From Kitasatospora terrestris (GTDB lineage Bacteria > Actinomycetota > Actinomycetes > Streptomycetales > Streptomycetaceae), in the NCBI RefSeq assembly GCF_039542905.1, contig NZ_BAABIS010000001.1, forward strand, positions 496,001-560,000: a stretch of 64,000 bases of DNA. The letters are read 5' to 3'. The translations under genes and the position numbers were made by a program. Below are positions 58,195-64,000 of the stretch, piece by piece. Position 1 is the stretch's first letter; the number at the start of each line of letters is the position of its first letter. The notes below the pieces were generated by a model. That model worked only from the letters and a program-made list of their open reading frames with translations, searched no databases and was not told the origin of the DNA.

Positions 58195-58440
58195 GTGCCG
58201 ATTTCGCCGTCAGGGCCCCCGTGGTGGGTCGCCGTCCTCCTCCTGGCCGGCCGGCTGATCGGCTTCCTCGCCCGCTGCCGCCTCCACCCGCAGTCGCGGC
58301 CACTGGTACCGCTGGTGACACCCGACGCGCCACCACCCGCGAACACAGCCGGACCGGCACGCGGCAGGCATGGAATCGCACCCGGCGGTAAGGCGCAGTG
58401 CCGTGCGCGCCCGCCGGGCCCGATCCGGCGCGGTCGATGA
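58195..58440 (+). CDS. Possible small membrane protein
   Basis: 81-aa frame from GTG 58195 with one hydrophobic helix (PPWWVAVLLLAGRLIGFLA) followed by a Pro/Arg-rich tail. It lies just before a WhiB gene. No RBS is clear and the tail resembles translated G/C-rich DNA, so it may be spurious. Confidence 0.3.
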   Translation: MPISPSGPPWWVAVLLLAGRLIGFLARCRLHPQSRPLVPLVTPDAPPPANTAGPARGRHGIAPGGKAQCRARPPGPIRRGR

Positions 58441-58461
58441 TCGTCGAGAGAGGGGTTGTTC

Positions 58462-58752
58462 ATGGCGGTGACATCGCGTCTGCCGGAGCCGATCCACCAG
58501 GAGTGGGACTGGCAACTGCGCGCGGCATGCCGGGGCGTGGACGAGCGCCTGTTCTTCCACCCGTCCGGAGAACGCGGCCGCGCCCATGACGAACGCGAGG
58601 CGGCGGCCAAACGGATCTGCGCCCGGTGCCCGGTCCGCAAGCGCTGCCTGGACCACTCGCTCGCGGTGCGCGAACCCTACGGCGTGTGGGGCGGCGTCGG
58701 CGAGGACGAGCGCCTCGCCCTCCTCGGTCCCGTCACCCGCCGCGGCCGATAG
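58462..58752 (+). CDS. WhiB-family iron-sulfur regulator (1)
   Basis: 96-aa Wbl protein. The four [4Fe-4S] ligands are Cys23, Cys53, Cys56 and Cys62 (CARCPVRKRC). The turn GVWGGVGEDER and a basic end follow. Wbl proteins bind the main sigma factor and act as NO- or redox-sensitive regulators of development. ATG 58462 follows GAGAGGGG. A hairpin at 58778-58809 ends the unit. Which paralogue (WblA-WblE type) it is cannot be settled by eye. Confidence 0.92.
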   Translation: MAVTSRLPEPIHQEWDWQLRAACRGVDERLFFHPSGERGRAHDEREAAAKRICARCPVRKRCLDHSLAVREPYGVWGGVGEDERLALLGPVTRRGR

Positions 58753-58777
58753 GCCCGCCGAGCACCGTCCGGAACCG

Positions 58778-58809
58778 CCGTCCCCGCCGCACACCTGTGG
58801 CGGGGACGG
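58778..58809. terminator. Stem-loop after the first whiB
   Basis: Arms CCGTCCCCGCC (58778-58788) and GGCGGGGACGG (58799-58809) pair perfectly, 25 nt after the stop. Confidence 0.65.
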
Positions 58810-59038
58810 GGCCGACGCTCACCGGAGACGCCGGCCGGGAGGCGCCGGCACTCACATGACCGGGGCGGGCAGCGAAGCCGCGCCTTGGGCGAGAGGCCAC
58901 CCGGACGAGTTACCGCCCAGCCGGCTCTCCCTTACGGACCATCAGCGGATCGCCCTCACCTTTCGCTTCGCATATTCGCATGACCGTGCGCGTAACGGGC
59001 ATCAGGCGATCAAGAATGACGAGAGGACAGGCAGCGAA

Positions 59039-59347
59039 GTGTCGGCACCGGACAACGACTGGAACCACCGTGCGGCATGCCGCTTCTCCAACCCGGACGA
59101 TCTCTTCGTGGACGGAGCCGCCCAGAACCGGGCCAAGGCGGTCTGCGGCGGCTGTCCCGTGCGGACCGAGTGCCTCGCCCACGCCCTCGATCACCGCATC
59201 GAACACGGAATCTGGGGCGGGATGACCGAACGCGAGCGCCGCGCCCTGCTGCGCCGCCGCCCGACCGTGACCTCCTGGCGCACCCTGCTGGAAGCCGCAC
59301 GAAACGAACACGAGGGCCACGCCCGCGCCATGGCCTGCACCGGCTGA
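59039..59347 (+). CDS. WhiB-family iron-sulfur regulator (2)
   Basis: 102-aa Wbl protein with Cys14, Cys36, Cys39 and Cys45 (CGGCPVRTEC), a GIWGGMTERERRALLRR turn and a C-terminal extension. GTG 59039 is chosen because GAGAGGACAGG precedes it and its residue count fits the family. The frame is open upstream to 58586 but would be atypical. The leader at 58960-58985 (CGCATATTCGCATG) is relatively A/T-rich and probably the promoter. Possible WblE/WhiB1-like class. Confidence 0.9.
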   Translation: MSAPDNDWNHRAACRFSNPDDLFVDGAAQNRAKAVCGGCPVRTECLAHALDHRIEHGIWGGMTERERRALLRRRPTVTSWRTLLEAARNEHEGHARAMACTG

Positions 59348-59622
59348 CCGCGACACCTCCTCGGCTTTCGTCCCTGCCACCCCGGGCAGGCGGTGTCCGG
59401 CCGGCGCGGTCCACGGCCCACCGGCTCAGCGCGGCGAACCGAGCACCCGCAGCACGCGCCCGGCGGTGACATCGGCAGGCTCGCCTTGCGAAGGAGGACG
59501 GCGCTGCGTCCGGGCACCGAGCACGATGTCTTCGTGCTCGGTGCCCGTGTGGCCGGCGGGCCGAGTACGACTCGGCCCGCTCCGGACCAGCGTCGGGTCC
59601 AGTCCCCCTTTGGCTCTGGGGC

Positions 59623-60195
59623 GTGATCGCCATCTGGATGGTCTTCGCCGTCCTGTCCTGGGGGCCGCAACTCTCCGTCGCCGCCGGAGTGGTGGTTCCA
59701 GAACACGGCGCCACCGCCTTCGGCCTGCTCAACTGCGCCCTCGGCGCCGGCATCGTGGTCGGCGGCCTGCTCGCCATCCGCTGGAAACCCGCCCACCCGC
59801 TCGCCGCCGGCGCGGCCGCCATGCTCGCCTACCCGCTCTACCCCCTGGGCATCGTCCTCGGCCTCCCCCTCTGGGCGCTCGCCGCCGCCCAACTCGCCGT
59901 CGGCGCCGGGATCGGCCTCTGGGGCGTCATGTGGGCCACCACCGTCCAGACCCACGTCCCCGGCGAAGTCCTCAACCGCGTCCACGCCTACGAGGTCGCC
60001 GGCTCCGTCGGCCTGTACCCCCTTGGCAGCGCCCTCGCCGGCCCCGCCACCCATGCCTTCGGCACCGACGCGGTCCTCCTCACCGGCGCCGCCGTCGCAC
60101 TCCTCACCGCCACCACCCTCCTCGCCACCCGCCCAGTCCGCACCCTCCCCCGGGCGGAACCGGACAGCCGGCCGGCTGTCTCCCCGGCACGGTGA
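59623..60195 (+). pseudogene. 5'-truncated MFS transporter
   Basis: 190 residues with five or six transmembrane helices, equivalent to TM7-12 of a major facilitator (FAVLSWGPQLSVAAGVVVPE, AGIGLWGVMWATTVQTHVPG, GEVLNRVHAYEVAG). The N-terminal half is missing and the frame has no RBS, so it is a decayed transporter of the macrolide-efflux-like (MFS_3) type. The 275 bp before it hold no other part of the gene. Confidence 0.75.
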
Positions 60196-60389
60196 ATGCG
60201 GCGACCTTCCACCCCGACCTCGGCGACAAGCCTTGCCCGGACCGCCAGGCACGCGCACCACTGACGTGCCGTACGTCCCGACGAACCCACGGACATCTGT
60301 GAAGCACGAACCGGTCAGGCCCACTTGCCTCACGTGTCTTACGGCTTCTGAGCGCCCCGGACAAACGCCGCCGAGGCGGCCGAACGCGA

Positions 60390-60419
60390 CGCCCCCGCCG
60401 CGGTACGGCGGCGGGGGCG
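60390..60419. terminator. Terminator of the SRPBCC gene
   Basis: Arms CGCCCCCGCCGC (60390-60401) and GCGGCGGGGGCG (60408-60419), loop GGTACG, 15 nt beyond the SRPBCC stop on the minus strand. Confidence 0.7.
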
Positions 60420-60433
60420 CGGGGGACGCGGTG

Positions 60434-60883
60434 TCAGAGGGTGCCGCGGTAGCCGCCGGTGGAGGTGCCGCGCTCCTCGATGAAGTGCTTGAACCGCTTG
60501 AGGTCGCCCTTCACCTGCCGGTCGAGCATGCCCATCATGTCGGCGGCCTTCTCGGCCATGCCGTCGGGCTGGAAGTCCATCTCCATCATGACCCGGGTGT
60601 GGGTGGCGTCGATCGGCTCGAAGCTCACCATCCCGGTCTGCTTGACGTCGCCGCCGACGGTGCGCCAGGCGACGTGGTCGTCCGGAACCTGGTCGACGAT
60701 CTCGGTGTCGAACTCCCGGCTGACACCGGCGATCTTCGTCTTCCAGTGGTTGTGCCGGTCGTCGGTCTGGGTGATCTCCTCCACGCCGTCCATGAACTTC
60801 GGGAAGTCCTCGAACTGCGTCCACTGGTTGTACGCGGTGCTGATCGGCACGTTGACGTCGATCGATTCCTGCACCTTGCTCAT
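60434..60883 (-). CDS. SRPBCC-family (polyketide cyclase/START-like) protein
   Basis: 149-aa helix-grip fold protein. It begins QESIDVNVPISTAYNQWTQF then EDFPKFMDGVEEI and ends in a long amphipathic helix (VKGDLKRFKHFIEER). The fold binds hydrophobic ligands in a central cavity, and the ligand is unknown. Close relatives are common in streptomycetes as small stress-associated proteins. ATG 60883 follows AGGTGAG. It is monocistronic with its own terminator. Confidence 0.88.
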   Translation of the reverse strand: MSKVQESIDVNVPISTAYNQWTQFEDFPKFMDGVEEITQTDDRHNHWKTKIAGVSREFDTEIVDQVPDDHVAWRTVGGDVKQTGMVSFEPIDATHTRVMMEMDFQPDGMAEKAADMMGMLDRQVKGDLKRFKHFIEERGTSTGGYRGTL

Positions 60884-61349
60884 GACTGCACTCACCTTCG
60901 AGTCGATGGATCGGACGGGCATCGCATGCCCCGGCTCGCAGCCGGTATGCCCGGCTCCTACCGATTCGGCCCCATGCCCGGCCGGACGGCAACCAGCCGA
61001 GCCCATTCGAGCCCGTCCGCAGCGCGTCCGACTCCCGGGCAGGAGGGCAGGTCCGCGATGGCAGTGCACGCAGGTCTTCGCTCCGCTGCATGCCCGGGCG
61101 GCCGCCGCGACGTCACGACCCGTCGGCGGCGCAGGCGCAGCGCTGGAGCGGGTGCCGGGTGCGGGCCCGTGCCGCGGCGTCTGCCCGAAGGGACCCGTCC
61201 CACGGGTGAGTGACTGCCGACGGTGGCGCGCCGCCGCTGGTCGGCGACGGCGCCCGTACGCATCGCGGTGGGATGGAGGCCCGCGGCGGTGCGTGGCGAC
61301 AGCGGCTCGGGGTAGGCGGATCGGCGGAACTGGAAGGAGTGTTGACATC
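60884..61349. other. Gap without a supported gene
   Basis: Upstream region of the SRPBCC gene. No gene with start and RBS is seen on either strand. Confidence 0.4.
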
Positions 61350-61538
61350 ATGACCGTCGTTTCCACGGCACCAGGACCGCTGCCGCCCGCCCCGCCTCTG
61401 TCGGGCCGGCCACCGTCGCGGCCGGCGCGGATCCTGACCGACCTGCCCCCCTGGCCGGGGATGCGAGGCGCCGCCGATCAGGATCAGCGGCCGGAGGTCG
61501 GGAACGTGATTGGCAAGCGTCGTGACGCGCATCGTTGA
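61350..61538 (+). CDS. Possible 62-aa hypothetical protein
   Basis: Pro-rich peptide from ATG 61350 (TVVSTAPGPLPPAPP start, GNVIGKRRDAHR end) preceded by AAGGAG about 12 nt upstream. No family. The RBS is its main support. Confidence 0.35.
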   Translation: MTVVSTAPGPLPPAPPLSGRPPSRPARILTDLPPWPGMRGAADQDQRPEVGNVIGKRRDAHR

Positions 61539-61595
61539 GTCCTGCTCGATCCACACCTGTCGGTCACGCTGCGGCGGTCCACCCGGGAGATGATG

Positions 61596-61856
61596 ATGGT
61601 CAAGATCCTCTACAAGCCGCTCGGACTGCTGTTCGGCGTGCTCGGCGGCGCCGTCGCGGGGGCGGTGTTCAAGCGGTTGTGGGCCCTGCTGGGCCATCAG
61701 GACGAAGCGCCCAAGGCCACCGACCAGGACCGCACCTGGGGAGAAGTGCTGCTCGCCGCCGCCCTGCAAGGAGCGGTCTTCGCCCTCGTGAAGGCGGCGA
61801 TCGACCGCGGTGGCGCGGCCGGGACCCGTCGGCTGACCGGCACCTGGCCCGACTGA
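61596..61856 (+). CDS. DUF4235 membrane protein
   Basis: 86-aa integral membrane protein: VKILYKPLGLLFGVLGGAVA is a glycine-rich first helix, and EVLLAAALQGAVFALVKAAI is a second helix, with the polar loop between them on one side. This matches DUF4235, a small family of unknown function in actinobacteria. Of three consecutive ATGs (61590, 61593, 61596) the last has proper spacing from GGGAG. Next gene starts 1 nt after the stop. Confidence 0.85.
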   Translation: MVKILYKPLGLLFGVLGGAVAGAVFKRLWALLGHQDEAPKATDQDRTWGEVLLAAALQGAVFALVKAAIDRGGAAGTRRLTGTWPD

Positions 61857-61857
61857 C

Positions 61858-62232
61858 GTGGGCTCACTCGTTCGGCCGCACGCCGGGAACGACTCCCCCG
61901 CATGGGCCCGCGCGGCCGGGCTGCGCCGCACCGTGTACTCGCGCTCGCTGGGCCTGGTGATGGCCGCGTTCTTCCTCGGCTCCTGGTTCGCCCAGTCCGT
62001 CGCCGGCGTGTCGGCGTTCAACGCCGAGCGGCTGCGCGACCTGCAGGCACCGTTCACGTGGGGGGACTACGTGTCCTCCGCGGACTTCTGGAACCGCACC
62101 CTGCAGAACTGGCAGTCCGAACTCCTCGCCGTCGCCTCCATGGCGATCCTCTCCGTCTACCTGCGCCAGCGCGGCTCCCCCGAGTCCAAACCCGTCGGCG
62201 CGGCCCACACCTCCACCGGCGTCGAAGGCTGA
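61858..62232 (+). CDS. DUF6766-like membrane protein
   Basis: 124-aa protein with two transmembrane helices (SLGLVMAAFFLGSWFAQSVA; ELLAVASMAILSVYLRQRG) separated by a loop with WGDYVSSADFWNRTLQNWQS. The C-terminal RGSPESKPVG is a hallmark of DUF6766 proteins. GTG 61858 is 1 nt after the DUF4235 stop, so the pair is an operon, but the true start may be nearer residue 25, where family similarity begins. Confidence 0.78.
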   Translation: MGSLVRPHAGNDSPAWARAAGLRRTVYSRSLGLVMAAFFLGSWFAQSVAGVSAFNAERLRDLQAPFTWGDYVSSADFWNRTLQNWQSELLAVASMAILSVYLRQRGSPESKPVGAAHTSTGVEG

Positions 62233-62270
62233 CGCCACCGGGGACCTGGGGGCACGGGAGGACGGAGGGG

Positions 62271-62558
62271 GTGAACATCACCGAGCCGGCTCTGTTGGTC
62301 GGCATCCTCGCACCTCCCGGGCGTCCGGAGCGGCTGCTGGTCCGGCTCGCCGACGGCCGTCAGGAGGTCACGGCCCGCCTCGACGAGGCCGACGCCCGCG
62401 CGGTCGCCGCGAAGGTGAACCTGCGAGCGGAACACTCCCCGGCCTCCGTCACCCATGACATCCATGGCATCCAGGACGGTCTGCCCATCCGGGTCACCCG
62501 CACCCGCCACTTGGCCACCGACACCGGACACCTCACCTTCACCGGCCTCGCCACCTGA
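62271..62558 (+). CDS. Hypothetical protein (95 aa)
   Basis: 95-aa soluble protein, VNITEPALLVGILAPPGRPE start, with LLVRLADGRQEVTARLDEAD and VTRTRHLATDTGHLTF. GTG 62271 follows GGACGGAGGGG. It is probably the third gene of the DUF4235-DUF6766 unit (38-nt gap). No domain recognised. Confidence 0.6.
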   Translation: MNITEPALLVGILAPPGRPERLLVRLADGRQEVTARLDEADARAVAAKVNLRAEHSPASVTHDIHGIQDGLPIRVTRTRHLATDTGHLTFTGLAT

Positions 62559-63035
62559 CCCCGTGTGGGCAGCCGGCGCCGGCCCCACGGCGCTGCGGCA
62601 CGTGGCAGAACAGGAGGGCGCGGCGGGCTCGGACGGGCGGCCGCCGTCAGCCTGACCGTGATGCCCGCCGGGTAACGCAGAGCACCCCCCGTCGAGGCCG
62701 GAGTCCGCCCCGCGTCTTCCCGCCCGAGAACGGGCCACTCCCCGTGCCCGTACCGTGCCGGCTCGTCTTCGCGCAGCCCGTGCCCCAGGGCGGGGACGGA
62801 GGCAGGACAGCGTCGACCTGGGTGACGGTCAGGATGTGGCGCGCGGGCGGCCGTGCCGGATTTGCGGCGGAGCGCCCGTCCGTCCCTGCTCGGAGCCGGG
62901 CTCTCGGTAACCCCTCCGCCCGTGGCGGAGCGCGAATTCGGCCTGTCCCGGGATCCGCGGACATGACCTCGCGCAAGCGGGGCAGTCGAGGCTGCGTCGG
63001 AAGAACGCAAGCCGAATTCACGCGAGGAGGCAGTT
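62559..63035. other. Gap without a supported gene
   Basis: 477 bp. Open frames exist on both strands but none has an RBS or motif. The last 60 bp are the leader of the PRC-barrel gene. Confidence 0.4.
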
Positions 63036-63386
63036 GTGAGCAGCGGGCTGTGGGGTTACGGAGGCGCCGAGGGCTATGCGGCGGGTACGGACCTGACGGG
63101 GTTCCGGGTCGAGGCCACGGACGGGCACATCGGCAAGGTCGACAAGCACACCGAGGACGTCGACACCGCTCATATCGTGGTGGACACCGGCCCGTGGATC
63201 TTCGGCCGCGAGGTGCTGCTCCCGGCCGGCACCATCACTCGCGTCGATGTCGCGGAGAAGACGGTGTGGGTCGACCGCACCCAGGACGAGGTGAAGAACT
63301 CTCCGGAGTTCGACAGGAACGAGCACACCGGCGACCGCGAGTACTACGAGCGCCTGGACGGCTACTACAGCGGCAGCGTTCTCTGA
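63036..63386 (+). CDS. PRC-barrel domain protein
   Basis: 116-aa acidic cytosolic protein with a PRC-barrel fold (about residues 15-85): TDLTGFRVEATDGHIGKVDK, VVDTGPWIFGREVLLPAG and VWVDRTQDEVKNSPEFD. The C-terminal tail is Tyr/Asp-rich (YYERLDGYYSGS). PRC barrels occur in photosynthetic and RNA-processing proteins and in many stress genes of actinobacteria. The function here is unknown. GTG 63036 follows GAGGAGG. A 16-bp hairpin terminator follows. Confidence 0.88.
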   Translation: MSSGLWGYGGAEGYAAGTDLTGFRVEATDGHIGKVDKHTEDVDTAHIVVDTGPWIFGREVLLPAGTITRVDVAEKTVWVDRTQDEVKNSPEFDRNEHTGDREYYERLDGYYSGSVL

Positions 63387-63402
63387 CCCGGGCGGCCACC
63401 GG

Positions 63403-63438
63403 GCGGGCCCCGCACCACGGGCGTGGTGCGGGGCCCGC
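63403..63438. terminator. Terminator of the PRC-barrel gene
   Basis: Perfect 16-bp arms, GCGGGCCCCGCACCAC (63403-63418) and its complement (63423-63438), loop GGGC, 17 nt after the stop. Confidence 0.8.
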
Positions 63439-63899
63439 TGGCGTGAGCACCGACCGGTCCGGGCGGTGGCGGGCTCGGGCCGGTGTGGGCCGGATGGGGG
63501 GCATCGTTCGCGGGCCACGGGAGTAGGTGGCAGCGTCGTAGGCGGTACCCGCTGCCAGGACCTTCCCCGCTCGGCGGAGGGGCTCCCGGCGAAGACGCGG
63601 TGCCGCCCGGCACGGTGCCCCGCCCTCTGGAAGTCGACACGGCTCGGTTCCCCGCTCGTCGTTTTGGTGAGTTCCTTCTGGACTGCCGCGTCTTCCGGAG
63701 CGCAACTCACCTGACCGCCGGTCGGGGCGCCTTGCTGGGGCCCGTTTGCTCGGCACTCGGTGGTTGTCCCATTTCGGCGAGTCCAGTGCGCGCCCTTGCC
63801 CCGGGGAGGCCTGCACCGAACCTCCACACCATCGGGAGGAGCACGAACTACATGCGGGGTAGCCGGGTACGGACCGCACTGCGGAGGGAAAGGATCGAC
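63439..63899. other. Gap without a supported gene
   Basis: 461 bp between the PRC-barrel terminator and the last partial gene. No gene is seen. It probably contains the promoter of the latter. Confidence 0.4.
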
Positions 63900-64000
63900 A
63901 TGGCCGTGACCAGTGACGAACTCCTCGTGGACGACCGCGCGCACAACGATGTGGAGGTGACGACGCCGCACAGGTCCTTCGAGGCGGTTGCGGAGCTGGA
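63900..64000 (+). CDS. Partial CDS at right edge, unrecognised
   Basis: At least 33 residues, MAVTSDELLVDDRAHNDVEV then TTPHRSFEAVAEL, cut by the window end. ATG 63900 follows GGAGGGAAAGG, a strong RBS. Acidic start, no family identified. Confidence 0.5.
   Translation, partial: MAVTSDELLVDDRAHNDVEVTTPHRSFEAVAEL

Noticed and set aside
57629..58381. Minus-strand open frame in the gap between the CBM20 and WhiB genes
   Set aside because: No recognisable domain and an Arg/Gly-rich composition typical of a shadow frame.
1..64000. tRNA, rRNA, CRISPR arrays, phage structural modules, secondary-metabolite core genes
   Set aside because: No TPsiC-type GTTCRANYC arms in cloverleaf context, no regularly spaced repeats, and no PKS/NRPS or phage head-tail genes were seen while reading both strands. 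A dedicated scan was not possible.

Overview
The window is about 72% G+C with strong third-position G/C bias. It carries WhiB proteins, a rodlin, DevR/DevS-type signalling and BON/CBS proteins, which together point to Streptomycetaceae (Streptomyces or Kitasatospora). I found no tRNA, rRNA or CRISPR array.

Region 1 (1-39 kb) is a dormancy/redox-stress island. It holds two P-type ATPases, a phosphoenolpyruvate synthase, two Acg-type nitroreductases, two XRE/split-barrel fusions, four CBS-BON proteins, a CBS-only protein, three tandem universal stress proteins, a GNAT/acyl-CoA synthetase fusion, a zinc alcohol dehydrogenase, a GH65 enzyme, DnaJ, a MacB-like ABC system, a GAF/GAF histidine kinase and a NarL-type response regulator. 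Many of these classes belong to the DosR/DevR regulon of Mycobacterium tuberculosis and the OsdR regulon of S. coelicolor. A palindrome of form GGGCC-N4-GGYCC, with the same 14-bp geometry as the mycobacterial DosR box (GGGAC-N4-GTCCC), lies 35-130 bp before most transcription units here. I infer a locally encoded two-component system driving the island.

Inside it, at 29.9-33.3 kb, is a smaller module: a 55-aa Cys-rich protein, an MMPL transporter, a DUF302 protein and a single-domain rhodanese. It has three 16-bp ATAC-N8-GTAT palindromes typical of CsoR/CstR-family repressors, but no such repressor gene is present in the window.

Region 2 (39-48 kb) is mixed: a TetR/quinone-oxidoreductase divergent pair with paired operators, a gene split by an in-frame TGA, an exported erythromycin-esterase-family protein, a conserved hypothetical, Ku, a rodlin and transposase remnants. 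Region 3 (48-56 kb) is accessory: a 901-aa protein ending in an HELTH metallopeptidase domain, small ORFs, and an IS1380-type transposase gene interrupted by an intact 1304-bp IS3-family element. The 3-bp target duplication and the restored reading frame define that insertion exactly.

Region 4 (56-64 kb) has a secreted protein of two CBM20 starch-binding domains, two WhiB proteins, a 5'-truncated MFS transporter and small stress/envelope proteins (SRPBCC, DUF4235, DUF6766, PRC-barrel). Gene remnants (alpha-amylase C-terminus, anti-sigma kinase C-terminus, LysR C-terminus) between 33 and 60 kb suggest ongoing decay and rearrangement.
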